From Pseudomonadota bacterium (GTDB lineage: Bacteria > Myxococcota_A > Polyangia > GCA-2747355), in assembly GCA_016702545.1 (NCBI GenBank), contig JADJDT010000044.1, forward strand, positions 310,001-374,000: 64,000 nt of DNA. Direction: 5' to 3'. Shown here piece after piece: positions 8,213-15,684 of this stretch. A program made the translations under genes and the position numbers. Numbering within the stretch: the first letter of the stretch is position 1; every line of letters begins with the position of its first letter. The notes under the pieces are model-generated. The model saw only the letters and a program-made list of their open reading frames with translations. It made no database searches and was not told the origin of the DNA.

Positions 8213-9024
8213 GGCGCGGCATCCTCGCTCAAATGCCCCGCGGGGCCAACCGCTTCGATCGGCGCGCGGGGCGCCGGGATCCGGGCAGCGAGGCCCTGCG
8301 GGGCCCGGCCGGGGCGCCCTACCTCTCCTTCGTCGAGTGCCCAACGACGCAGCACCATGTCGAGATCCGCGCCGTCGAAGACGAGGCGTCCGTGGTCGAG
8401 CACGAGGAAGCGGGTGCAGAGCCGCGCGGCGAGCTCGAGGTCGTGGGTCGCCACGAGCATCGCCGCATCGACGGCCGCGAGCAGCCGCGCCAGGGCACGT
8501 TGACCGGGGGGGTCGAGCCCGGCCGAGGGCTCGTCGAGCAGCAGCAGCGGTGGCTCGCTGACCAACGCGCCGGCCAACGCCACGCGTTGCTTCTGACCGT
8601 GCGAGAGCCGATGAACGGGCGTCTCGGCGTGGGCGGCGAGGCCCAGCGTGGTGAGCGTGGCCGTGGCTCGCTCGAGCGCCGCCGCGGGGGCGACGCCGCG
8701 GCGTAGCAGCGCCAAGGCCACATCCTCGACCACCGTCGGCAGCAGCAGCTGATCCTCGGGGACGTTGCCGACGAAGCCGACGCGCTCGCGGATCGGCGCC
8801 AGCGTGCGGCGCGCCAGCCGCAGCCCGCCGACGACGATCTCCCCACGGTGCGCCAGCAGGCCGACCGCGGTCAGCAGCACCGTGGTCTTGCCCGAGCCGT
8901 TGAGGCCCAGCAGCGCCACGCGCTCGCCTGCCGCCACGGCGAAGCTCGCGTCGATCAGGCTCGGAGCCTGGCCCGGCGTGTAGCGCACGGTGACGTCGCG
9001 GAAGCGCAGGGCGGCCTCGTTCAT
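8209..9024 (-). CDS. ECF/CbiO-type ABC transporter ATPase
   Basis: Energises uptake through an energy-coupling-factor transporter on the inner face of the membrane. The 271-residue protein has Walker A GLNGSGKTT, signature LSHGQKQRVALA, Walker B LLLLDEPSAGLD and the ATHDLE switch. The ATG at 9024 overlaps the ecfT stop by one base (TGATG); the GTG directly before it could also serve. Only one ATPase gene is present, so a homodimer is expected rather than the EcfA1/EcfA2 pair of Firmicutes. It sits between EcfT and a methyltransferase in the operon. The C-terminus, past about residue 235, is Pro/Arg-rich and not conserved. Confidence 0.93.
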   Translation of the reverse strand: MNEAALRFRDVTVRYTPGQAPSLIDASFAVAAGERVALLGLNGSGKTTVLLTAVGLLAHRGEIVVGGLRLARRTLAPIRERVGFVGNVPEDQLLLPTVVEDVALALLRRGVAPAAALERATATLTTLGLAAHAETPVHRLSHGQKQRVALAGALVSEPPLLLLDEPSAGLDPPGQRALARLLAAVDAAMLVATHDLELAARLCTRFLVLDHGRLVFDGADLDMVLRRWALDEGEVGRPGRAPQGLAARIPAPRAPIEAVGPAGHLSEDAAP

Positions 9025-9800
9025 CACGGTGCTCCCAGCCGCAGGGCGGTCGCGATCGCCAGCAGGCCCAAGGCGAGGGTCCCTGCAGTCACGTCGCGTC
9101 GGCCGAGCGTCTGCGGCCGCAGCGAGCGCAGCGCGGCGCGGTCGTATCCGCGCAGCTCCATCGCGTCACCGACGCGCTCGGCGCGCGCGATGACGCGGGG
9201 CAGCCAGACGCGGGGCAGCGCCCCGAGCACGCGCCAGCTACGCCCAGCCCCTCCGGACGTGGCCCCCCGGACCACCAGCGCGGCGGTGATGCGCTGCGTC
9301 TCGGCGACGAGCGATGCGGTCTGCTGCACGATCTGCAGCACGATCGCGACGGCCAGGCGCGGCAGCGGCAGGCGGAGCAGGGCCTCGCGGAGCGCGCTCG
9401 GGCTCAAGGTGGCCACGGCGCTGAGCGCGATCAGCAGCAGGGCGAGGCCGCGCAGGAGCATGGCCGCCAGCAGCGCGAGCGCGGCTCCGTACCGGCCGCC
9501 CGCCGCGCTTCCGGCGGCGCCAAGCGGGAGCAGCGGGAGCAGCGGCAGCAGCAGCCAGAGCGGCAGCCAGAGCGTGAGCGCGAGCCCCACGGCACGGCGA
9601 ACGACCGCGAGCGGTGGTCGGCAGGCCAGCAGCCAGGCCGTGCTGAGCCCGACGATGAAGAGCACGCCGGCGGCACCCGTGGTGGGCGCGACCAGGCAGG
9701 CGGCGAAGACGGCGCCGGCCACCAGCAGCCGCGTCGGTGGCGCCAGGCGCGCGCAGGGGCCCTCGCCGCAGCCCCACAGGTCATGCCAGGGCGTTCGCAT
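9024..9800 (-). CDS. ecfT: ECF transporter transmembrane subunit EcfT/CbiQ
   Basis: The scaffold that joins the substrate-binding S component to the ATPases. This 258-residue protein has several hydrophobic helices rich in Leu/Ala and, near residue 210, the coupling-helix signature RVIARAERVGDAMELRGYDR. Such Ala-Arg-Gly type motifs contact the ATPase. Family members are usually 220-270 residues, so the length fits. The ATG at 9800 follows the upstream methyltransferase stop by six bases. It belongs to the operon with the S component at 10424 and the ATPase at 8209. Confidence 0.9.
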   Translation of the reverse strand: MRTPWHDLWGCGEGPCARLAPPTRLLVAGAVFAACLVAPTTGAAGVLFIVGLSTAWLLACRPPLAVVRRAVGLALTLWLPLWLLLPLLPLLPLGAAGSAAGGRYGAALALLAAMLLRGLALLLIALSAVATLSPSALREALLRLPLPRLAVAIVLQIVQQTASLVAETQRITAALVVRGATSGGAGRSWRVLGALPRVWLPRVIARAERVGDAMELRGYDRAALRSLRPQTLGRRDVTAGTLALGLLAIATALRLGAP

Positions 9801-9806
9801 CCGTGG

Positions 9807-10427
9807 CTACCCTAGCCGCGGTTTGATCGCCGTGACCAGGTAGCCGTCCGCGTCGTCGAGCAGCGCGGTGGCCGGCAGGCCCGTGGCGGTCAGCAGCGCG
9901 GCCGTCTCGGTGGCCGGTGGCAGCAGATCGTGGCGCACGGCTGGGCCGGCTTCCGCGTGAATCGCGTTGACCCGCTCGCGGGGTAGCAAATGCCAGACGT
10001 GCAAGCGACCGCCGGGCCGCAGCACGCGCCCCAGCTCGGTGGCGACCGCCACGGGGTCGTCGAAGTGCGGCCAAACGGAAAAGCAGACCACGCGGTCGGC
10101 GCTGGCGTCGGCCAGCGGGAGCCGCAGCGCGTCGACGGCGTGCCAGGTCACGCGCGGATCGGCGATCTTGCCGCGGGCGACGGCGACCATGCGGGCCGAG
10201 GCGTCGATCGCATGCACCCTGCCGGCGGCCGAGAGGCGCGCCAGCAGCGCCAGCGTCAGGTTGCCGGTGCCGCAGCCGACGTCGAGCACCGTCTCGTCGC
10301 GCTCGAGGCCGAGCGCCTCGAGGCCGGCCGCCAGGCGCTGGGCCAGCGCGGCGAGATCGTCCCAGCCGTCCCACTGGTCGGCGATCGCGTCGAAGAAGGC
10401 GGCGCGGGCATCGGTTGGGGTGATCAC
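9807..10427 (-). CDS. Class I SAM-dependent methyltransferase, UbiE/Methyltransf_11-like
   Basis: A 206-residue methyltransferase. Motif I is VLDVGCGTGNLTLALL near residue 47, followed by VHAIDASARMVAVAR and VLRPGGRLHVWHLLP. The start is a GTG at 10427 that overlaps the S-component stop. The protein lies between the substrate-binding and transmembrane subunits of an ECF transporter, an uncommon place for a methyltransferase and one that suggests a task linked to the transported compound. The substrate cannot be named from sequence; cobamide or heme precursor methylases of the CobA/CbiF type have a different fold. Confidence 0.87.
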   Translation of the reverse strand: MITPTDARAAFFDAIADQWDGWDDLAALAQRLAAGLEALGLERDETVLDVGCGTGNLTLALLARLSAAGRVHAIDASARMVAVARGKIADPRVTWHAVDALRLPLADASADRVVCFSVWPHFDDPVAVATELGRVLRPGGRLHVWHLLPRERVNAIHAEAGPAVRHDLLPPATETAALLTATGLPATALLDDADGYLVTAIKPRLG

Positions 10428-10975
10428 GCTTCACCTCGCGCCAGCGGGCCGGCCGGCCGCGCCGTTGCGCGGGCGATCCGCACCACCGTGGGTACCACGA
10501 TCGCCATCAAGAGGATGCCCGGCCAACCGCTGAGCCACGACAGCCCGGCGAGGAAGCCGGCGGGCAAGGCGATCAGCCGCGCGCAGCCGTAGACCAGCGC
10601 GACGTGGAGCAGCCGTCCGAGCACGAGCACGGGGAGCAGCAGCGCCGCTGGATGGGCCGAGGGCCAGCGGCGGACCAGCAGCGCCAAGAGCAGCGCCATC
10701 GTGGCCAGCTCGAGGGCCATCAACACGGCCACCGGCGGGTACCAGGGCGGCATGCCGGTGACGGCGGCCGAGAGCAAGGGCGTCAGCCCGGCCGTCGTCG
10801 CCGCCGGCAGGGGGCGCACGAAGAAGGGCAGGATCATCAGCGGCAGGTACATCGGCATCAAGGCGCGCCCGAGCTGCAGCAGGTGAAAGAGCGTGGGCAG
10901 CAGCAAGGCCGCCGCGCCGAAGAGACCACAGTAGGCCAGCTCGCGCGGCGCGAGGCGATCGTCGATCGTCGTCAC
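10424..10975 (-). CDS. ECF transporter substrate-binding S component, substrate unknown
   Basis: A 183-residue membrane protein with about five or six hydrophobic segments. FHLLQLGRALMPMYLPLMIL and the later TGMPPWYPP followed by a hydrophobic EL segment match the general pattern of the vitamin-transporter S-component family (LPMH-like and TGMPP-type segments). Known members import vitamins such as cobalamin, pantothenate, folate or thiamine precursors; this one is not close enough to any for me to name its ligand. The GTG at 10975 overlaps the stop of the TonB receptor gene. With a receptor upstream and EcfT and EcfA downstream, it would form the inner-membrane step of one uptake route. Confidence 0.8.
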   Translation of the reverse strand: MTTIDDRLAPRELAYCGLFGAAALLLPTLFHLLQLGRALMPMYLPLMILPFFVRPLPAATTAGLTPLLSAAVTGMPPWYPPVAVLMALELATMALLLALLVRRWPSAHPAALLLPVLVLGRLLHVALVYGCARLIALPAGFLAGLSWLSGWPGILLMAIVVPTVVRIARATARPAGPLARGEA

Positions 10976-12882
10976 AGCTCCACCTTCAGGCCCAGCAGCG
11001 CATGGAAGCCGGGCATCGGATAGCCCTCGACGTAGGCGTAGCGCCGGTCGAGGAAGTTGCGCAGCAGCGCGTAGGGCTCGAGCGCGAGCCCTCGCGCTGC
11101 CGACCTATAGCGGTAGCGCAGCGCCAAGTCAGCCACGAAGACGGCGGCGAGCGGCCGGCGCCCGTAGTTGGCCATGTAGAGCCCGTGAACCCACTCGGCG
11201 CTGGCCGTGGCGCCGACCCTGTGTCGGGGGCCGAGCGGCTGCGTGGCATCGAGCGTGAGGTTGACCTTGGCGTCGGGGTTCTGTCGCGTGTAGCGGCCCA
11301 CGTCCTGCCAGTTGCCGCCGAGCGACAACGAGCAGGGTCCGAGCCGCTTGAGCCCAACGTGGCCCTCGACGCCCCAGATCACGACGCGGCCGATGTTCAC
11401 CACCTCGGCGCTGGGCCAGACCCCGAAGTACCTGATCAAGTTCTCGGCCGCGGTGCGGTAGCCCGTGCCGGACAGCTCGATCCGCTCGCTGTTGTAAGCC
11501 GCGCCGAGGTCGGCCGTCAGCGCGTACTCGGGGCGCAGGGTCGGGTTGGCCACCGGGAAGGGCAGGTAGAGCTCACGCAGCGTCGGCTGCCGGAAGCTGC
11601 GCGCGAGCCGCGCACGTAGCTGCAGGCGATCGGTGAGATCCCAGCGCGCGCCGGCCTTGGCCAGCCAGACGAGCCCGTAGCGGTTGCTGTAGAGGCCCCG
11701 TGCGCCAACCACGGCGCTCAGCCGCTGGAGCGGCCGCAAGGTGAGCTGGCCGTAGAGGGCAGCATCCTGCAGCGCGGCGACGGGCGGGCGCTCGTGGGTG
11801 ACGCGATTTTCGACACGGCCACCGACGCGTTGCGCGGCGAGCCCGATCGCGAGCTCCGCGAGGCGGTGCGGCCGCAGCTCGAGCTCGGCCTGGAGGCCGC
11901 CCAGGTAGTCCGTCGAGTGGAAGCCGTCGAAGAGCCGGTGGATCCCCAGGTTGAGGTAGGGCGTCAGGGTCCAGTGCAGCAGCCGGTCGCGGCCCCCGGC
12001 GAGCTGCAGCGCCGCCGTGTTGCGCCAGACCTCGTAGGCATGGTCGCGGTAGGGGTGCGTCACCGGTCCGGCGTCGCTGCCCACGAGATGCACGACCTTG
12101 TTGCGCGCGGTCAGCCGCAGTCCGGAGGGCCAGCGATAGCGCAGCCCCGTGGTCGTCATGAAGGTGCTGCCACCGGCGCCCAGGCGATGGCCCGCGGTGG
12201 AAAGCGCGTGCAGCCCGGCCGCGACATCCCAGGCCCCGCAGCGGCCGAGCAGCGCCGCCGACTCGCGCACCGTGGCGTAGCTGCCGCTGCTCGCGTCGTT
12301 CTGCAGCTCATAGCCCTCGCGCTCGCGCCAGCGGCTGCGAAGCAGCAGCGCGCCGCCCAGCGCATTGCTGCCGAGCAGCACCGAGTCGCCGCCCTTGGCC
12401 ACCACCACCTCATCGAGCAACAAGGGCAGGTAGGCGTCGGCCAGCGGATGGCCGAAGATCCCCTGGTAGTCGGGGACTCCGTCCTCCACGACGAGGACCT
12501 GGGTGTTGGGGCTGCCGCCCAGTCCGCGCAGCTGGAGCCCGCCGGTGGCGCCGTTGGCCACACCGTGCAGGGCCCCGCGCGCCGGGACGTAGAGCCCGGC
12601 CGTCTGCTGGGACAACGCCTCGAAGGTGCTGCCGCGGCTGCTGTCGCGCAGCCGCTGGCCATCGACCGTGGTGGTGTCCTGCGAGGCGTCGCGTACGCTC
12701 GGCCGCTCGCTGACCACGACCGTCTCATAGATGGGCGCTGGGGGCCGGGGCACCGGTCGGGTGGTGGAGGGGGCGGTGGGTCGGGGGCCCGGCCGGGCGG
12801 CGGACGGCCTGGTGGGCTGGGCCCTGGCGGGCAGCCACCCACCCAGCGCGACGCCGAGGATCGCGACTACGAGCGCGCGCAT
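10972..12882 (-). CDS. TonB-dependent outer membrane receptor
   Basis: Carries scarce ligands such as metal chelates or cobamides across the outer membrane using TonB energy. The 636-residue protein has a signal peptide ending in ARAQ, a Pro-rich linker, a TonB-box-like ETVVVSER near residue 53, and a plug domain (GGLQLRGLGGSPNTQVLVVEDG, then VVVAKGGDSVLLGSNALGG). A long barrel region rich in alternating strands follows, ending GLKVEL. The ATG at 12882 is preceded by GAGG; a TTG six bases earlier would overlap the upstream stop. Its operon with an ECF transporter suggests a vitamin-like or metal-chelate ligand. Confidence 0.92.
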   Translation of the reverse strand: MRALVVAILGVALGGWLPARAQPTRPSAARPGPRPTAPSTTRPVPRPPAPIYETVVVSERPSVRDASQDTTTVDGQRLRDSSRGSTFEALSQQTAGLYVPARGALHGVANGATGGLQLRGLGGSPNTQVLVVEDGVPDYQGIFGHPLADAYLPLLLDEVVVAKGGDSVLLGSNALGGALLLRSRWREREGYELQNDASSGSYATVRESAALLGRCGAWDVAAGLHALSTAGHRLGAGGSTFMTTTGLRYRWPSGLRLTARNKVVHLVGSDAGPVTHPYRDHAYEVWRNTAALQLAGGRDRLLHWTLTPYLNLGIHRLFDGFHSTDYLGGLQAELELRPHRLAELAIGLAAQRVGGRVENRVTHERPPVAALQDAALYGQLTLRPLQRLSAVVGARGLYSNRYGLVWLAKAGARWDLTDRLQLRARLARSFRQPTLRELYLPFPVANPTLRPEYALTADLGAAYNSERIELSGTGYRTAAENLIRYFGVWPSAEVVNIGRVVIWGVEGHVGLKRLGPCSLSLGGNWQDVGRYTRQNPDAKVNLTLDATQPLGPRHRVGATASAEWVHGLYMANYGRRPLAAVFVADLALRYRYRSAARGLALEPYALLRNFLDRRYAYVEGYPMPGFHALLGLKVEL

Positions 12883-12884
12883 CC

Positions 12885-13307
12885 TCAATGCCCGTAGGGG
12901 CCCGGGAGCGTGAAGTCTTGCTCCAGGTCGTCGGCTGTCACCTCGAAGACCTGCTGCTCACCGTAGTCCACCTGCCGCAGCGACCGGGTCTGGTAGCGGA
13001 ACCAGACCGGGAGCGCGGTCGCGTCCGAGCGAGCGTCCGAGGGGGTGCCGAACTCGAGCTTCTCGAAGTGGATCCGGTCCGCGCCGGGCAGGCAGCGCTC
13101 GAGCGTCGTGGCCTCCCCGTAGGCCAGCACCGCGGCCCAGGCGCAGCCGCTGAAGGTCGGGTTGCGGAGCTGGATCGACGCGGCGGTGCGATTGACCACC
13201 GCGACCTCCGGGTAGACGAGGTCGCAGCCGCCGCCCAGGCCCAGGCCGAGCGCGAGCAGCGGCAGGGCGCGAGGCGACGCGACCTTGCCCTGCCTCAGGG
13301 GAGGCAC
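12885..13307 (-). CDS. Lipoprotein in the TonB/ECF operon, unknown function
   Basis: A short exported lipoprotein. The best start is a GTG at 13307, which overlaps the end of the upstream gene by 13 bases and gives a signal peptide ending LGLGGGC. The mature part, about 112 residues, contains VAVVNRTAASIQLRN and SGCAWAAVLAYGEAT with two cysteines that could form a disulfide, then alternating strand-like segments. I do not recognise the family. It is the second gene of the uptake operon; one possibility is a surface ligand-binding lipoprotein that hands cargo to the TonB receptor. That role is inference from position only. Confidence 0.65.
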   Translation of the reverse strand: MPPLRQGKVASPRALPLLALGLGLGGGCDLVYPEVAVVNRTAASIQLRNPTFSGCAWAAVLAYGEATTLERCLPGADRIHFEKLEFGTPSDARSDATALPVWFRYQTRSLRQVDYGEQQVFEVTADDLEQDFTLPGPYGH

Positions 13308-13828
13308 TGCGGGTTCTGCGAGCGTTCGGCGTAGGGCTTGAAGCCGAAGGCGGGCCAGCGCTCGAGGATGCGTTGGTACTGTGCCTCGGGAAGCGGCGGG
13401 ACCCCCTCCGGCGGGCAGGGGCCCTGGTGGTTGGCCAGGTTGATGGCGATGGTGCGGCGCTGGCCGTCGACCACCTCCTCCTCCTGCTTGCTGGCCAGGG
13501 GCAGACAGTGCGCCGGGTCGCAGCTCGGATCGTTCCAGGCCGCGACCATCAGCACGTAGTCCAGGCCCGGGCTCAGCTCGCGCTCGGCGCTGGTCTCGCC
13601 ACGGGCGATGCGACCGAAGTCGACCCCGAGGTACGACGCTTCGCAGATCGTCCACGGCGGCTGACGGGCCAGGGCGGGGTTGTCGAAGTCGTTGTCGATC
13701 GCGACCACGGCCGTGCCGGTGCCATCGCCGCCACAACCGTTGAACACCAGCGCGGAGGCGAGCACCGCCGCCGCGCGGCAGCGAGCGCGTATGATGCCGC
13801 CCACTCCCGGAGTCCTCGTCGCACTCAT
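13295..13828 (-). CDS. Lipoprotein, first gene of the TonB/ECF operon
   Basis: A 177-residue predicted lipoprotein with signal peptide ending SALVFNGC and a Gly/Thr-rich spacer. The mature domain contains six cysteines, and segments such as LSPGLDYVLMVAAWNDPSC and RRTIAINLANHQGPCPPEG suggest a beta-rich secreted fold. No family recognised. The ATG at 13828 lies about ten bases after a GGGAGGAG ribosome site; other in-frame starts at 13837 and 13849 are less well placed. A strong sigma-70-like promoter lies at 13882-13910, so this gene probably heads the eight-gene operon. Confidence 0.7.
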   Translation of the reverse strand: MSATRTPGVGGIIRARCRAAAVLASALVFNGCGGDGTGTAVVAIDNDFDNPALARQPPWTICEASYLGVDFGRIARGETSAERELSPGLDYVLMVAAWNDPSCDPAHCLPLASKQEEEVVDGQRRTIAINLANHQGPCPPEGVPPLPEAQYQRILERWPAFGFKPYAERSQNPQCLP

Positions 13829-13881
13829 CGGCCCCATCTCCTCCCGCACGACGCAGGTATTACGAAACAGAAGGACGTAAC

Positions 13882-13910
13882 ACCTAGCCGCGGGGCGAGG
13901 CCTGTGTCAA
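13882..13910 (-). promoter_or_regulatory. Candidate sigma-70 promoter of the TonB/ECF operon
   Basis: Perfect TTGACA (13910-13905), 17-base spacer, then CTAGGT (13887-13882) on the minus strand, about 55 bases before the first start codon. No B12-box or other riboswitch core was recognised in the leader. Confidence 0.5.
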
Positions 13911-14013
13911 GCGAAAGGGGCCTTGGAAAATGACCAGACCGCGAAGGGCTGGGCGCCGAGGGCTAGACGAGCCGACAGGCGAGCATGCTGGGGTGATGCC
14001 GCGGGGTGAAGTC

Positions 14014-14059
14014 GCGGGGATTCGCTCCCCGCCGACGAGGGGGCTTTGCGAAAGCCCCC
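14014..14059 (-). terminator. Two tandem hairpins after the AMP-ligase gene
   Basis: A perfect nine-base stem with three-base loop (GGGGGCTTT/AAAGCCCCC, 14039-14059) lies just past the ligase stop, followed by a second stem GCGGGGA/TCCCCGC (14014-14032). No T-tract follows, so termination efficiency is uncertain. They also separate the ligase from the next operon on the same strand. Confidence 0.55.
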
Positions 14060-14069
14060 TGAGTCATAC

Positions 14070-15551
14070 CTAGAGGCTGTCGCAGAACTCGACGCGACGG
14101 GGTACCTTGTAGGGCGCCAGATTGCGGGCGCAGTGGTCGATGATCGTCTCCGCCTCGACCGCTCCACTGCGGTCCTTGAGCACCACGCGCGCGACCACCA
14201 TCGGCCCACCGAGCGGATCGCGAATCAGCTGGGCCTGGGCCGCAGTGACCATCGACAGTCCTTCGATGCAGCCCTCGACCTCGCCGAGCGCGACGCGCTT
14301 GCCGTCGATCCGCACGAGGTCGTCTTCGCGCGCGAAGAGGGTCACGCGCTTGCTCCTGTCGATGGCGACCAGATCGCCCGTGCGCAGCCAGCCCTCGCTG
14401 TCACGGCTACCAATGGGCACGTTGTCACCCGGCAGCGCGGGCGCCGCCAGTGCCAGCGGGGACACCGCCGGTCCGCGGACCCACAGCGCGCCTTGTCGGC
14501 CGCTGGCCGTGGCCTTCCCCGTGGTCGGATCGAGGACCCGGATCTCGACCCCGTCGAGCACCTTGCCGACGCTCTCGCCGGCCTGTCCCTTGCCGTCGAC
14601 GGCGACCGTCCCCGTCTCTGTGGTGTGCATGCAGCCGAGCGGGCGCGCCCCATAGCGTTGCAGGAAGCCGGCCGCCACCGCCCCGGTCAGCCCGCCGCCG
14701 AGCGACAGGAAGCGGGTCACGGTCTTGCCGTTGACCCGCGTGGCCGGCAGTCGCGCGAGATCTGAGAAGAGGGTCTGGTTGCCCGGCAGCAGCGTGACGT
14801 TGTGGTCCCGCAGGACCTTCGCGATGCGCGCCGGCCCGACCTCATCCTCGAGACAGAGGGTGGCGCCCGCGTGCAGGCACGCCACCATGCCGACGTCGAA
14901 GCCGAAGGAGCTGAAGAGCGGGACGCTGAGCAGTGCGCGATCCTCCTCCGTCACGCCGAGCGCGGCGGTCAGGTGCGCGGCCTCGGCCCGCAGGTTCGCG
15001 GCCGTGCGCTCCACCGGCTTCGGATCGCCGGCGGAGTCGGAGGTCACCAGCACCGCGGCAATCTGCTCGTCGGCGCAAGGCGCCGCCGCACGGGGCTCCG
15101 TCGGGTAGATCGAGCAGCTCAGCAAGGTCCCTTGCAGGCGCTTACGGCTCTCGGGGGTCAGCTTCGGCCGGGCCGCGCGCGCCACCGCGGGCGCGCCTCC
15201 CGCCGCCGCGACGGCCGCGACGTCGCCCCCGCGAGGGCGCGTGATCAGCCCACGCAAGGGTACCAGCGCTTGCAGCATCTCGAGCTCACGCGTGCTGGTC
15301 GTCGGGTCGAGGGGCAGCGGTGCGCAATCGAGCTTGCTGAGGGCCAGCGACAGGATCACGAAATCGGGCACATTGCCCAGCATCAGGCCGGCGAGGTCAC
15401 CGGATCGCAGGCCCAGCGCGGCGAGCTCACCGGCGCGGCGATCGACGCGGTGCAGCAGGCCGCGCCAACTGAGATAGGTGTCGCGGTAGATCAGCGCCCG
15501 GGCTGTACCCTTGGCCTTGACCGCGCGCTCCAACCAACTGTAAAGCAACAT
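14070..15551 (-). CDS. AMP-forming acyl/aryl ligase (ANL superfamily)
   Basis: Members activate a carboxylate with ATP to an acyl-adenylate and then pass it to CoA or a carrier. The 493-residue length fits. Core motifs are visible: a degenerate ATP loop TSDSAGDPKPVERT in place of the usual TSGTTGxPKGV, HTTETGT, the hinge region LRTGDLVAIDRSKRV, and APYKVPRRVEF holding the catalytic C-terminal lysine. The degenerate loop suggests an atypical substrate or reduced activity. The ATG at 15551 begins a LYSWLERAVK segment typical of the N-terminus. It stands alone, bounded by terminator-like hairpins and a kinase gene. Confidence 0.85.
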   Translation of the reverse strand: MLLYSWLERAVKAKGTARALIYRDTYLSWRGLLHRVDRRAGELAALGLRSGDLAGLMLGNVPDFVILSLALSKLDCAPLPLDPTTSTRELEMLQALVPLRGLITRPRGGDVAAVAAAGGAPAVARAARPKLTPESRKRLQGTLLSCSIYPTEPRAAAPCADEQIAAVLVTSDSAGDPKPVERTAANLRAEAAHLTAALGVTEEDRALLSVPLFSSFGFDVGMVACLHAGATLCLEDEVGPARIAKVLRDHNVTLLPGNQTLFSDLARLPATRVNGKTVTRFLSLGGGLTGAVAAGFLQRYGARPLGCMHTTETGTVAVDGKGQAGESVGKVLDGVEIRVLDPTTGKATASGRQGALWVRGPAVSPLALAAPALPGDNVPIGSRDSEGWLRTGDLVAIDRSKRVTLFAREDDLVRIDGKRVALGEVEGCIEGLSMVTAAQAQLIRDPLGGPMVVARVVLKDRSGAVEAETIIDHCARNLAPYKVPRRVEFCDSL

Positions 15552-15684
15552 TTCGAGTATCCAGGTGGGGCGAAAGCCCGGCGGAGTGTAACGCGCCAGA
15601 CCCGATACGGCAACCGCGATCCGCGACCGGCAATCCGCGACCCGCGCCCCCGCGCCCCCGCCACCCCGCCACCCCGCCACAGCC

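Noticed and set aside
13850..14069. Possible cobalamin riboswitch upstream of the TonB/ECF operon
   Set aside because: I looked for a B12 box and the conserved core and saw neither; the hairpins at 14014-14059 lie upstream of the promoter and fit the end of the ligase gene.
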